A DNA stretch of 64,000 nucleotides from Roseimicrobium gellanilyticum (GCF_003315205.1 NZ_QNRR01000009.1:124001-188000); one strand, 5' to 3'; shown: positions 8,764-16,539, numbered from the stretch's first letter. The notes: generated from the letters alone by a model not told the origin. Numbers and translations: made by a program.

Positions 8764-10137
8764 ATGTCGAGATACCACCTCGCTTACATCTTCGAGAGAT
8801 TCCCCACGTTTACCCAGACGTTTTGCGTGAGGGAGATTTTGGAGTTGGAGCGCATGGGGGTGCGGCCGCTGATCTTTTCCATCCATGACACACGGGATGA
8901 AAAGGTGCGTCACTACCCGGAGGAGCTGTTGCAGCGGGTGCACTTCCTTCCTCCTGAGGAAGAACTGATCGCGAAGGTGCTCAAGTGGAAGGAGGCCAAC
9001 GAGCTGCCGCAGAGCGTGGTGCTCACGCTGCGGCACTGGGGCGACCGGCCCGACAAGAATCGCGTGTATGAGGCCGCGTACATCAGCCACGTGCTCACCC
9101 AGCTGGGGAGCGCTGCGCCGAGCCACACCCATTCCCACTTCGCCGGCATGGGCGCCCGCACCTGCTGGTGGCTGCGCAAATTTCACGGCACAAGCTTCAG
9201 CTTCACCGCGCATGCGAATGACATCTTCTGCTGTGGCGAGACCCAGATCCCACCCCTCTCCTCGCTCTTCCGTGAAGCCAGTCTCGTGGTCACGGTAAGC
9301 GACTACACGGCGCGCAAGCTGAAGGAGGAATTCCCCATCGACGCCCCACGCGTCCAACGCGTGTACAATGGGCTGGACCTGCAGCCTTTCGTGGATGCCC
9401 GGGCCGGGGCTGACCGCACGAAGGCAGCCGGTGGCATCTTGAGCGTCGGGCGCCTCATCGAGAAGAAGGGATATGACGATCTGATCACCGCGTGCGGCCT
9501 ATTGCGTGATCGTGACATCCCCTTCCACTGCCGCATCGTTGGCGAAGGTCCTCTTGAAGACGAACTCAAATCCCAAATCTCAAATCTCAAATTGACCGAC
9601 AGGGTCACGCTCACCGGTCCCCTGGGCATGACAGAGATCATCCGTCTGCTCGCAGAGGAGACCCAGGTCTTCGCGCTCGCCTGCAAGACCGAGAAGGATG
9701 GTGGCAAAGACAACCTGCCCACCGTGCTCATGGAGGCGATGGCAGCCAGCCTGCCCTGCGTGTCCACGCGTCTCGCCGGCGTGCCGGAGATGGTGGTGGA
9801 TGGTGTGACCGGATTGCTTTGCGACGAGAAACAGCCTGCAGCCTTTGCAGATCATCTCGTGACGCTGTTGCAGGATCCCTTGAGGTGCGAACAGATGGGC
9901 AAGGCCGGTCTGACCCATGCGCGAAAGCACTTCGCGAAGGAAGAGACGTCCGTGAACCTGCTGGATGCCTTTGCCGAGCGCGCCAGCCTGCGCTTCGATC
10001 TCACCCTCGCGCAGAAGTACGGCCTGCTGACCAGCTTCGCCTCACGCACCATGCGTGGCGATGCCCAGCTGCGGCACCATGCGGCGAAGGCACGCGACAA
10101 GAGCTTCGATCTGGCCCGCTTCATGGATTGCACTTAG
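8764..10137 (+). CDS. Glycosyltransferase family 4, exopolysaccharide type
   Basis: This 457-residue cytosolic GT-B enzyme has no signal or membrane segment. The N-terminal half has YIFERFPTFTQTFCVREI, a block seen in colanic-acid/EPS glycosyltransferases, and SHTHSHFAGMGA. The C-terminal half carries the GT4 nucleotide-sugar site: ILSVGRLIEKKGYDDLI, RIVGEGPLEDEL and the EX7E-type stretch from MEAMAASLPCVSTRLAGVPE to VVDGVTGLL. It should transfer a sugar from an activated donor with retention of configuration during polysaccharide or glycolipid synthesis. An in-frame AT-rich repeat at 9565-9594 encodes KSQISNLKL in a surface loop. Its last 96 bases overlap the convergent bioF gene. Confidence 0.9.
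   Translation: MSRYHLAYIFERFPTFTQTFCVREILELERMGVRPLIFSIHDTRDEKVRHYPEELLQRVHFLPPEEELIAKVLKWKEANELPQSVVLTLRHWGDRPDKNRVYEAAYISHVLTQLGSAAPSHTHSHFAGMGARTCWWLRKFHGTSFSFTAHANDIFCCGETQIPPLSSLFREASLVVTVSDYTARKLKEEFPIDAPRVQRVYNGLDLQPFVDARAGADRTKAAGGILSVGRLIEKKGYDDLITACGLLRDRDIPFHCRIVGEGPLEDELKSQISNLKLTDRVTLTGPLGMTEIIRLLAEETQVFALACKTEKDGGKDNLPTVLMEAMAASLPCVSTRLAGVPEMVVDGVTGLLCDEKQPAAFADHLVTLLQDPLRCEQMGKAGLTHARKHFAKEETSVNLLDAFAERASLRFDLTLAQKYGLLTSFASRTMRGDAQLRHHAAKARDKSFDLARFMDCT
9565..9594 (+). repeat. In-frame low-complexity repeat inside the glycosyltransferase gene
   Basis: Thirty bases built of the unit CAAATCt/c, repeated three to four times, are strikingly AT-rich against the gene. They encode KSQISNLKL between two conserved GT4 blocks. 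Similar CAAATCTCAAATC tracts occur as dispersed repeats in many bacteria; here the tract is tolerated because it keeps frame. Confidence 0.6.
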
Positions 10138-11271
10138 CGTGAGCCGCAGTCGCGCGGCACCACGTGACACGGTGGGATAACGAATGGCGGGTATGAGATG
10201 GCCCGCCTCCAACAGCGCCGCACTGGTCTGCACGGCAGCCTCCTCATCGCCGATGATGATGGGCAGGATGGCAGCGGGAAGTGCATTGGTTTGCGCCGTG
10301 AACGTCCCACCAAGAAGAGAGAGCAGCAGGCGTTTGTTCGCCCACAGCTTTTCGCGCCTCGCCTCGCCTTCCGCACTTTGCAGGAGTGAGATGGCGTGCT
10401 TCGCGGTCCATGCCACGGCAGGTGGTGGAGCGGTGGAATAGATGAGGCTGCGTGCGCGATTGATGAGCAGATCACGCACCGCGCTGGAGGTGGCCACATA
10501 ACCACCACTCACACCGATGGCCTTGCTGAGCGTGCCCATCTGCAGCTCCACCTGCTTCTCAAGACCCAGTGATGCCACCAGACCCCGACCCTGCGGGCCC
10601 AGCACACCCACGGCATGCGCTTCATCGACGAGCAACCACGCGCCGTGCTTTTCTTTGAGCGCGATGATCTCCGCGAGCGGCGCCGCGTCACCATCCATGC
10701 TGAAAATGGACTCGGTGACCACGAGCACACGAGTGGACGCGCCGCCTTTCTCACGCGCACCCGCGAGCAATCGCTCCAGCTTTCCGAGATGATTGTGCGG
10801 AAAGATGCGGATGGTCGCGCCGCTCAACTTCGCCGCATCAATGAGCGACGCATGGCTGAGCTTGTCCAGGATCACCACATCACCCGGACCGACCAGCGCG
10901 GGAATGGTACCCACTGCAGTGGCATATCCGCTGGTGAAAGCCAGTGCCGCCTCGGCGCCTTTGTAGGACGCGAGCGCAGCTTCCAGATCTTCATGTGGCG
11001 CATAATTGCCGCAGACCAATCGTGAAGCGCCGGAACCCACACCGAAACGATCGACGCCTTCGCGCATCGCTTCTTTGAGTGCCTCACTGGTGGCAAGACC
11101 GAGGTAGTCGTTGGAGGAGAAATTGATGACGCTGTCACGTTGGGGCAACGCAATCTCCGCACCACTGGTGGAGAGCACGCGGCGCAATGACCGCCGCAGC
11201 CCCTGCTGCTGCAAATGCTCCAGCGCTTCCTGCGAAGCGTGGGTGAGATTGTGGGAAGTGTCGTTGTCCAT
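10042..11271 (-). CDS. bioF: 8-amino-7-oxononanoate synthase (biotin synthesis) or close 2-oxoamine synthase
   Basis: This is a PLP-dependent alpha-oxoamine synthase that joins pimeloyl-ACP/CoA and alanine in biotin synthesis. With the ATG at 11269-11271 (MDNDTSHNLTH) it has 409 residues, close to the family size; the frame opens 30 residues further up. Conserved blocks: FSSNDYLGLA, FGVGSGASRLVCGN, TESIFSMDGDAAPL, LVDEAHAVGVLG (PLP aspartate) and MGTLSKAIGVSGGYVA with the Schiff-base lysine in TLSKA, then RSLIYSTAPPP. No other biotin gene is nearby, so KBL or another AOS member cannot be excluded, but the spacing fits BioF best. Its 3' end overlaps the convergent glycosyltransferase by 96 bases. 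Confidence 0.85.
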   Translation of the reverse strand: MDNDTSHNLTHASQEALEHLQQQGLRRSLRRVLSTSGAEIALPQRDSVINFSSNDYLGLATSEALKEAMREGVDRFGVGSGASRLVCGNYAPHEDLEAALASYKGAEAALAFTSGYATAVGTIPALVGPGDVVILDKLSHASLIDAAKLSGATIRIFPHNHLGKLERLLAGAREKGGASTRVLVVTESIFSMDGDAAPLAEIIALKEKHGAWLLVDEAHAVGVLGPQGRGLVASLGLEKQVELQMGTLSKAIGVSGGYVATSSAVRDLLINRARSLIYSTAPPPAVAWTAKHAISLLQSAEGEARREKLWANKRLLLSLLGGTFTAQTNALPAAILPIIIGDEEAAVQTSAALLEAGHLIPAIRYPTVSRGAARLRLTLSAIHEAGQIEALVACLRRMVPQLGIATHGA

Positions 11272-11349
11272 GCTGGCGTCCGTACGCATGGAACGCATCG
11301 CCTGCGGTGGGGAATTTTCAAACAGAGAGAGGGGGCCGGAGCGCCTCAA

Positions 11350-11586
11350 GGTGGTCTGCACACTCCGTGTGCGGTCACCTCACGTGACGCAACCTTCAGT
11401 CAAGGAGTGGGGACATTCCTGTCCCCACTTGCTACGGCAATCCGGTAGATTGCTGCATTACCAACAGGTTGGATCCACAGAAGCAGCAGAGCTGCGAAGC
11501 AAACTGAAGGTGCCGACCTTGGAATGAGCTTCTGGATCCGGGATCCTATCACGCTCCAATGGGGGCAGGAATGCCCCACTCCTTGA
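11350..11586. repeat. Palindromic repeat element A (MITE/REP-like)
   Basis: The left end carries a 28-base module (11350-11377) with the hairpin CGCACACTCCGTGTGCG-type core. A second module at 11400-11427 contains the hairpin GGGGACATTCCTGTCCCC and is inverted at 11560-11586 as a 27-base arm whose complement holds GGGGCATTCCTGCCCC. Both modules also occur in element C at 18839-19088, in the same order, so A and C are copies of one family. The outer right arm present in C is missing here. It fills the gap between bioF and the esterase gene; a frame crossing it (11400-11747, minus) is spurious. Confidence 0.7.
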
Positions 11587-11623
11587 TACGAGGCTTTCAT
11601 CTCCAGGGCTGCGCGTTTGCTAT

Positions 11624-12553
11624 TCACTCCTTCGCCAACAACCCCTGCTCTCTCAGAAAGCTGATGCTCTTCTCCAGTGTCTTTGTATATGCAGGCTCCC
11701 GGTTGAAGTAACCGTGGGAATCCCCAGGAGAAACTTCCATCACACACGTTCCACCAAGCTCTTTCACCTTCGCCGCATATGCCTGGACTGTGTCGATGGG
11801 CACTGTGTTGTCTGCATCACCATGGAAGATGATGGTCGGCGGATGACCTGCCTTGAGATGATGATACGGACTCACCTTCAAGAGCTCCTCCTGCTTCGTG
11901 GCCGTCACTTCCGTGGCGCGGCGGAAGTCGAGCTTCACCGCGGGATTGAACAGCAACAAGGCCGCTGGCTTCGTGCTCACGCTCAGATCGTCCTTGGCAT
12001 CGTTCACTTCGTCCAACGTTGCGAGCGTGGCCGCGAGATGGCCACCAGCCGAACCACCACCGGCGGCGATCTTCGTGGGATCAATGCCCAGCTCCGTTGC
12101 ATGGCTGCGCACCCAGCGGAAGGCAGAGCGCGCGTCCTTCACGCAGTCTGGGATAGTCACACCGGATTGCGAGGTCAGGCGGTACTGCACGGAGATGGCC
12201 ACCATGCCGAGCTTCGCCAGCTCCGCACTCTGGCGTGAAAACGCCATCGGGCTGCCATTGCGCCAGCCACCGCCATGGTAGAAGACGACTGCACCACGTT
12301 TGTCCTCCGCCTTCCAACCCTCGGGTTTCCAGATCCAGAGTTCCAGCTTCGTGTCACCGGCTTCCTTGTAGACCTTCTTCTCCGTAGGCTGCGGTCCTTG
12401 GATCTTTGCTTGTTGCTGCGCCTGCGATTTGGCGTTGTTGGACTTGGGCTTTGGCTTGGCGGAGTCTTGCGCAGACACCATCAACGGCAGTGCAAGCGCG
12501 ACGGCAGAGACAACTCCAAAGGAGAAAGAAAAAAGGCGGGATGGAAGAACCAT
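11624..12553 (-). CDS. Secreted alpha/beta hydrolase (esterase/lipase, BD-FAE-like)
   Basis: With the start at 12551-12553 the protein has 309 residues and a signal peptide (MVLPSRLFSFSFGVV...MVSAQ). A 16-residue longer frame exists. Residues after a Lys/Pro/Gln-rich linker form an alpha/beta hydrolase: oxyanion block VVFYHGGGWRNGSP, nucleophile motif GGGSAGGHLA (Ser in GxSxG), acid HGDADNTVP and His in GDSHGY. The HGGG motif places it in the hormone-sensitive lipase/feruloyl or acetyl-xylan esterase-like group. A role in removing acyl groups from polysaccharides is plausible; substrate unknown. It is followed downstream only by repeat element A, and is 35 bases from the PagL-like gene upstream, so they may be co-transcribed. 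Confidence 0.88.
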   Translation of the reverse strand: MVLPSRLFSFSFGVVSAVALALPLMVSAQDSAKPKPKSNNAKSQAQQQAKIQGPQPTEKKVYKEAGDTKLELWIWKPEGWKAEDKRGAVVFYHGGGWRNGSPMAFSRQSAELAKLGMVAISVQYRLTSQSGVTIPDCVKDARSAFRWVRSHATELGIDPTKIAAGGGSAGGHLAATLATLDEVNDAKDDLSVSTKPAALLLFNPAVKLDFRRATEVTATKQEELLKVSPYHHLKAGHPPTIIFHGDADNTVPIDTVQAYAAKVKELGGTCVMEVSPGDSHGYFNREPAYTKTLEKSISFLREQGLLAKE

Positions 12554-12588
12554 GCCGCCTTTAACGCCGGGGTAACCCTGGTGTTTCG

Positions 12589-13224
12589 TTAGAAATGCCA
12601 TCCAAAGCTCAGCATCGGGCCGAGAGCGTCGATGCCGGGATTCACGTCGTCTTGATCCAAGTTGGAGACGTGCTGGTAATAGAGGCCGAGGGCCACGCTG
12701 CAGCGTTCCGCCACCATGAACCGGGCGCCGGAGTAAAGGAACCAGTTGAAGTTCAAGTCCTGGCCCTGGGCGCCTTCCACTTCATAGCCCTTGCTGTCCA
12801 TCCAGCCCACACCACCGCCGGCGGCGAAGAACAGGGAGAAATCGCGCGGGGCATTCCACCATTCCAGGGTGCCGGAACCGGCGATGCCGAAGTAGTAGTC
12901 CTCCGGACCTTCCACAATAGGCTCCAGCAGCAGCGAAATGCGGTGGCGGAAACCTAGGCGACCGCTGCCCACATTCCAGCCAAAAGCCTCCGGTGACTTC
13001 CACGTGATGATTTGCGGCAGGATGGTGTAGTCCAGCGGGGTGCCGTTGTGCCCCACGCGCCAGAGCGCCCCCGTTTCGAAATCGATTTCGTGATGCAGGA
13101 GCGGGTCGTAGGGTACCGGGGTGACGGTCGGCAGCGACTTATCCACCGGTCCGGCGACTGCAGCCGAGACCGCGAGACACAACGAAAGGAGCGGGGTCAG
13201 CACCAGCGGCTTGAGCTTCAGCAT
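12589..13224 (-). CDS. PagL-like lipid A 3-O-deacylase / outer-membrane beta-barrel (acyloxyacyl hydrolase family)
   Basis: The protein has 211 residues from the ATG at 13222-13224, with a signal peptide cleaved after AVAG. Alternating hydrophobic strands rich in Tyr/Trp/Phe and a C-terminal LSFGWHF ending in phenylalanine are typical of outer-membrane barrels. Near the C-terminus YYQHVSN followed by NPGIDALG matches the PagL active-site region (His and Ser in HxSN). PagL removes the 3-position acyl chain of lipid A in the outer membrane. Family membership is fairly clear, activity is inferred. It implies LPS-type lipid A in this organism. Confidence 0.75.
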   Translation of the reverse strand: MLKLKPLVLTPLLSLCLAVSAAVAGPVDKSLPTVTPVPYDPLLHHEIDFETGALWRVGHNGTPLDYTILPQIITWKSPEAFGWNVGSGRLGFRHRISLLLEPIVEGPEDYYFGIAGSGTLEWWNAPRDFSLFFAAGGGVGWMDSKGYEVEGAQGQDLNFNWFLYSGARFMVAERCSVALGLYYQHVSNLDQDDVNPGIDALGPMLSFGWHF

Positions 13225-13284
13225 GCGGCGATGGTAAACCGTTTTTCTCAAGTGGGAAGCGGAAACAAACAGGCGCTATACAGC

Positions 13285-13607
13285 GGGATGGTAGCCGAGT
13301 TTCTCCGAAACTCGTGGCACGTTGAGTCATCCGGGAGATGTTTTCCCTCTCCGGGACCTAGAGCGGTTTAAGTTACCGCGTGGCCATTTTCGCAACCCCA
13401 ACCGCGACCGGCGGTCGCAGCCACAGCCTGAGCCATCCGCCGCACCGCAGTAGCAGCCTTGGCTCTACTGTGGCTGCGACCGCTGGTCGCGGTGCGGCGA
13501 GTCACCTCTGATCCAAGGCCACGTCTTTGTTTAGAACGCCCTAGAGGAACGTTCCGTTCCGTATTCTCAGGGTACTTCGAGTTTCGGAGAAACCCGGCTA
13601 CCATCCC
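13285..13607. repeat. Palindromic repeat element B with nested inverted repeats
   Basis: Outer arms 13285-13320 and 13572-13607 are inverted copies (32 of 36 bases). Each contains the hairpin CGAGTTTCTCCGAAACTCG or its one-base variant with loop TCC. Inside lies a second inverted pair, 13401-13426 with 13468-13493 (25 of 26 bases, core GCGGTCGCAGCCACAG). No reading frame in it looks real. The element separates the PagL-like gene from trmL, both leftward, and its structure suggests a non-autonomous mobile element. Confidence 0.75.
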
Positions 13608-13610
13608 TTC

Positions 13611-14060
13611 TCACCCACGATTCTGCCGCAGCGCCTCATAGAGCACGATGCCCACAGAGGTGGCCAGATTCAGGCTGCGCGTGCCCTCCATGGGAATGCG
13701 CAGGCACGTGTCCTTGTTCGCCTCCAACAGGGACTCGGGCAACCCGCGCGTCTCCGGCCCAAACACCAGATAACACTCCGCCGGAAACGTCGCGTCCCAA
13801 TAGCTCTGCTGCGTCTTCGTGGTGAAATAAAACCACGGCACTCCAGTTGCGGCGCTCGCACGCAGATCCTCCAGCGTGTCCCACACGTGCACATCCACTT
13901 CCTTCCAATAGTCCAGCCCGGCGCGCTTCAACTGCCGATCATCAATGCTGAAGCCCAGCGGCTTGATGAGATGCAGCCTCGCGCCCGTCGCCAGACACAG
14001 CCGCCCCACCGCTCCGGTGTTGTGCGGGATCTCAGGCTGGTAGAGGACGATGTGGAGCAT
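13611..14060 (-). CDS. trmL: tRNA (cytidine/uridine-34-2'-O)-methyltransferase TrmL
   Basis: This 149-residue SPOUT-class enzyme methylates the wobble ribose of tRNA-Leu isoacceptors using S-adenosylmethionine. It starts MLHIVLYQPEIPHNTGAVGR, the exact family N-terminus; the reading frame extends 14 residues upstream through a terminator hairpin, which I reject. Conserved SPOUT motifs follow: VPWFYFTTKT, YLVFGPETRGLPESLL and RSLNLATSVGIVLYEALRQ, which form the trefoil-knot SAM site. The start codon touches the T tract of the upstream terminator at 14061-14095, leaving no room for a ribosome-binding site that is separate from it. Confidence 0.93.
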   Translation of the reverse strand: MLHIVLYQPEIPHNTGAVGRLCLATGARLHLIKPLGFSIDDRQLKRAGLDYWKEVDVHVWDTLEDLRASAATGVPWFYFTTKTQQSYWDATFPAECYLVFGPETRGLPESLLEANKDTCLRIPMEGTRSLNLATSVGIVLYEALRQNRG

Positions 14061-14095
14061 AAAAAAAATGCGAGAGTCGTGGTCGACTCTCGCAT
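14061..14095 (-). terminator. Rho-independent terminator of the GDSL hydrolase gene, abutting the trmL start
   Basis: A perfect 12-bp stem (14068-14079 with 14084-14095, ATGCGAGAGTCG) with a 4-base loop is followed on the minus strand by seven or eight T. The next base is the A of the trmL start codon. Confidence 0.9.
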
Positions 14096-14128
14096 GGATC
14101 AATTCAAGCCCGGATATGAGCCAAAAGG

Positions 14129-15568
14129 CTAGGCTGCCTTCTTCGCCTCCGCGGGCTTCGCGGCCGGTTGCTGCGCCGCCTTGGCAGGAGCCGCAGGACG
14201 CGGCGTGGGCATGATCTCCACCTTGAGTTCCTTCACCTTGTTGATCTGGTAGATCTCCGCCTCGTACTTCGCGGCGAGGTCATCCAGCTCCTTGCGCTTC
14301 GTCTGGAACTCGGTCTGCCACGCATCATACGCCACCTTGTCCGATTCACGCTTGTTGAACATGCCCTTCTGCTTGCCCCACAGGTTGCGCATCGGGCGCA
14401 CGGCTTCGTCATTCCGCTTCTTGTTGAGCGCCACGACCTTCAGGGACTGCTGATACGTGGGGGAATCGGGATCCTCCTCCACCTCGGCATGCACGGAGAG
14501 CGCACGCTCATCCCAGGTGCCCACCAGCTTGCCATTGATGTGCAGATCATAGCGGCCGCTGATGAGACCAGAAGCCACATAGGACTCCTGCGAGGCAGTG
14601 TGTCCCGCTTTGGTGAGCTTCATGCCGAGTGGTGCCTCAGCCTGCTGCACCCACGGGAGCGCCTTCGGCTTCACGGTGTAGCTCACGGAGCGGGTGGGAT
14701 TGCCCTTCACCTCCGAGACCACGGCGGGATTGATGGGCTGCCACTGGCCATTCACCACACGCACACCGGCACTCAAGATGGGCCCGGCTTCACCGGTCTG
14801 CTTCAGAAGCGTATACGCCATGATGAAATTGCCATCCGGTCCGGGATGGATGGCATCCTGGATGAGCGTGAAGTTCGGGTCGAAGCGACGCTGCTGCGCG
14901 GTGAACAGGTTCAGCGGTCCAAAGAGATCCACGAACTGCAGGTTGCGCTGCCAGGCCGTTTCCTGCAGCCACTTGCCATAGTAAGCGAGCACGGCGTTGT
15001 AGCCAGTAACCACCCGGCCTTTCGCATACTCCGGTTTCTCCTTGATGCGGACGTCCCACGCCTGGTGGTCGAACATGGTGGGGCTCATCACAATCACACG
15101 GCAGTTGATGGCCTTGAGGCGATCCAGCAGCTCGCTCATGTCCTTCGCGTAGGTGTCGAAGGTGGGCTTGTCGAAATCCTTGTAGCTGCCGTCGTTCATG
15201 CCCAGCAGCACCGTGGCCACGGTCGGCTTGAAGGCGGCGATGTCTTCGTCGAAGCGGTTCAGCACATCCCTGGCGCGGTCGCCACTCACACCCGCGTTAC
15301 GGAACGCGAGGCGCATGTTCGGGTAGCGGGTGTAAAAATAGTTTTCCACGTACTGCGTGTAGAGACACGCATGGGTGATGGAGTCGCCCACGAAGATGAA
15401 ACGATCGCCATCCTTCAATCCAAGACCCGCAGGGGTGGCAGGTACGGCGGGCTTTTTCGCTGGAGCGGCGGAAGGTGAGGGGGCAGCGAGTGACCGGCCC
15501 TCCTGGGCAGTGACCGGATGCGCGAGCAGCGCCGCCGTGGCCAGGGTGAGAAGGAATGAGCGTTTCAT
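14129..15568 (-). CDS. Secreted SGNH/GDSL-family hydrolase
   Basis: This 479-residue protein has a signal peptide (MKRSFLLTLATAALLAHPVTAQ) and a Pro/Ala linker. The SGNH domain lies at about residues 50-270: block I IFVGDSITHACLY (catalytic Ser in GDSIT), block II RNAGVSGDRARD, block III LLGMNDGSY and block V DAIHPGPDGNF (catalytic Asp and His). It is probably a carbohydrate esterase or lipase acting outside the cytoplasm. Residues 270-400 look like a beta-sandwich accessory domain, and the C-terminus is Lys/Ala/Pro-rich. A strong terminator follows 34 bases after the stop. Confidence 0.9.
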   Translation of the reverse strand: MKRSFLLTLATAALLAHPVTAQEGRSLAAPSPSAAPAKKPAVPATPAGLGLKDGDRFIFVGDSITHACLYTQYVENYFYTRYPNMRLAFRNAGVSGDRARDVLNRFDEDIAAFKPTVATVLLGMNDGSYKDFDKPTFDTYAKDMSELLDRLKAINCRVIVMSPTMFDHQAWDVRIKEKPEYAKGRVVTGYNAVLAYYGKWLQETAWQRNLQFVDLFGPLNLFTAQQRRFDPNFTLIQDAIHPGPDGNFIMAYTLLKQTGEAGPILSAGVRVVNGQWQPINPAVVSEVKGNPTRSVSYTVKPKALPWVQQAEAPLGMKLTKAGHTASQESYVASGLISGRYDLHINGKLVGTWDERALSVHAEVEEDPDSPTYQQSLKVVALNKKRNDEAVRPMRNLWGKQKGMFNKRESDKVAYDAWQTEFQTKRKELDDLAAKYEAEIYQINKVKELKVEIMPTPRPAAPAKAAQQPAAKPAEAKKAA

Positions 15569-15611
15569 GGCAAGGATGGTATCGGGTGGAAAAACGGTGG
15601 TGGCTGGGTGC

Positions 15612-15704
15612 CTATTTGCGCCTCGACACCACCACTACCAGCACGAGGCCGAGGACGGTCGCGCCGATGATGACGAGTTCAGTGAAGCCGATGGAAGAGA
15701 TCAT
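15612..15704 (-). CDS. Membrane microprotein (30 residues)
   Basis: ATG at 15702-15704 gives MISSIGFTELVIIGATVLGL and a short basic tail ending VSRRK. It is a single transmembrane helix with an inside-positive end. It lies 22 bases downstream of a similar 45-residue microprotein. Both have an IGxF-TE(L/M)xVI entry, a VLV-rich helix and a Lys/Arg tail, which suggests a tandem duplication. The TE-(L)-V-I entry recalls the start of TatA/TatE proteins but the amphipathic helix is absent. Too short for confident gene calling; the conserved pairing supports it. Confidence 0.5.
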   Translation of the reverse strand: MISSIGFTELVIIGATVLGLVLVVVVSRRK

Positions 15705-15726
15705 ATCGTTGAAGGGCAGAGCTGTG

Positions 15727-15864
15727 TCATTTCTGCTTTTTTGACAGATACACCACCAGGAAGATGATTCCACCCAGCACCAGCACAGGACCCCCCACCA
15801 GCGCCGCGATGACGAGCATCTCGGTCGTGCCAAAGGGCCCGATGCCGGCGAGGGGCGGAGTCAT
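15727..15864 (-). CDS. Membrane microprotein (45 residues)
   Basis: ATG at 15862-15864. The sequence runs MTPPLAGIGPFGTTEMLVIA, then a Val/Leu/Gly/Ile transmembrane helix and the basic tail YLSKKQK. It lies just downstream (15 bases) of the DUF1080 gene and 22 bases upstream of the 30-residue paralogue, all leftward, so the three could be one operon. Function unknown. The start GTTEMLVI is TatA-like, but no amphipathic helix follows. Confidence 0.55.
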   Translation of the reverse strand: MTPPLAGIGPFGTTEMLVIAALVGGPVLVLGGIIFLVVYLSKKQK

Positions 15865-15879
15865 GACAGACAGGACAAA

Positions 15880-16539
15880 CTACAGGTTCTTGATCGCGAG
15901 ATTGCGGAATTCCACGTGATCGTTGTGGCCGCAGATGATGAGATGGCCGCTGGCATTCAGCATGCCAGGATGCTCGTGGCCATCAATGGGCTTCAGCTTG
16001 CTGAGGTCGGCATCCACAATTGTCACGCCATTGAGGATGACTTTGATCTTGGTGCCTTGGGCGACGATTTCCTGCGTGTTCCACTCGCCGATGGGCTTCA
16101 TGCCTTCGTGCTTGGCGGGCAGCACGCCGTAAATGCTGCCGTGGTGTTGCCATTCCTTGATCTTCTCATGCTTGGGCACGTTGGCATCGATGAGCTGGAT
16201 CTCCATGCCATTGAGGTGCGGCGCGGGAGCCTTGCCATCCTTGGGCAGATCACAGCGGATGCCCATGCCGTTGTTCGCACCCTGGCTGAGCTTGAAGTCG
16301 AACTTCAGGTGGAAGTCGCCATAGGCCTTCTCGCTGATGAGATGCTTGCCCTGCGGCGTACAGATGAGGACGCCATCCTTCACCTCGTAGCCCTTGGTGG
16401 TGTCCGCCTTCCAGCCCGCGAAGGACTTGCCGTCGAAGAGCGGAGTGAAGCCCTCATCTGCGGCACGGGAGACCGTGGTGGAAAGGGCGAGGGTGCAAAG
16501 ACCGAGGGCGGCGGAGAGGAAGAGGCGGCGCGAGTACAT
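15880..16539 (-). CDS. Secreted DUF1080 protein (3-keto-disaccharide hydrolase family)
   Basis: The protein has 219 residues from the ATG at 16537-16539, with signal peptide MYSRRLFLSAALGLCTLALS... ending SRA. A long frame upstream runs through the AEC gene on the same strand and is not coding there. The domain opens GFTPLFDGKSFAGWK and contains DFHLKFDFKLSQGANNGMGI, WQHHGSIYGV, GEWNTQEIVAQGTKIKVILN and ends EFRNLAIKNL, the complete concanavalin-like DUF1080 pattern. Some family members hydrolyse 3-keto-glucosides. It is exceptionally expanded in Planctomycetes and Verrucomicrobia. Probably periplasmic; substrate unknown. Confidence 0.9.
   Translation of the reverse strand: MYSRRLFLSAALGLCTLALSTTVSRAADEGFTPLFDGKSFAGWKADTTKGYEVKDGVLICTPQGKHLISEKAYGDFHLKFDFKLSQGANNGMGIRCDLPKDGKAPAPHLNGMEIQLIDANVPKHEKIKEWQHHGSIYGVLPAKHEGMKPIGEWNTQEIVAQGTKIKVILNGVTIVDADLSKLKPIDGHEHPGMLNASGHLIICGHNDHVEFRNLAIKNL

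Noticed and set aside
11400-11747. Minus-strand frame of 115 codons between bioF and the esterase
   Set aside because: It runs through palindromic element A into the esterase end and has no protein-like features.
14168-15478. Plus-strand frame of 436 codons opposite the GDSL hydrolase
   Set aside because: The minus frame has all SGNH blocks, so the plus frame is a shadow.
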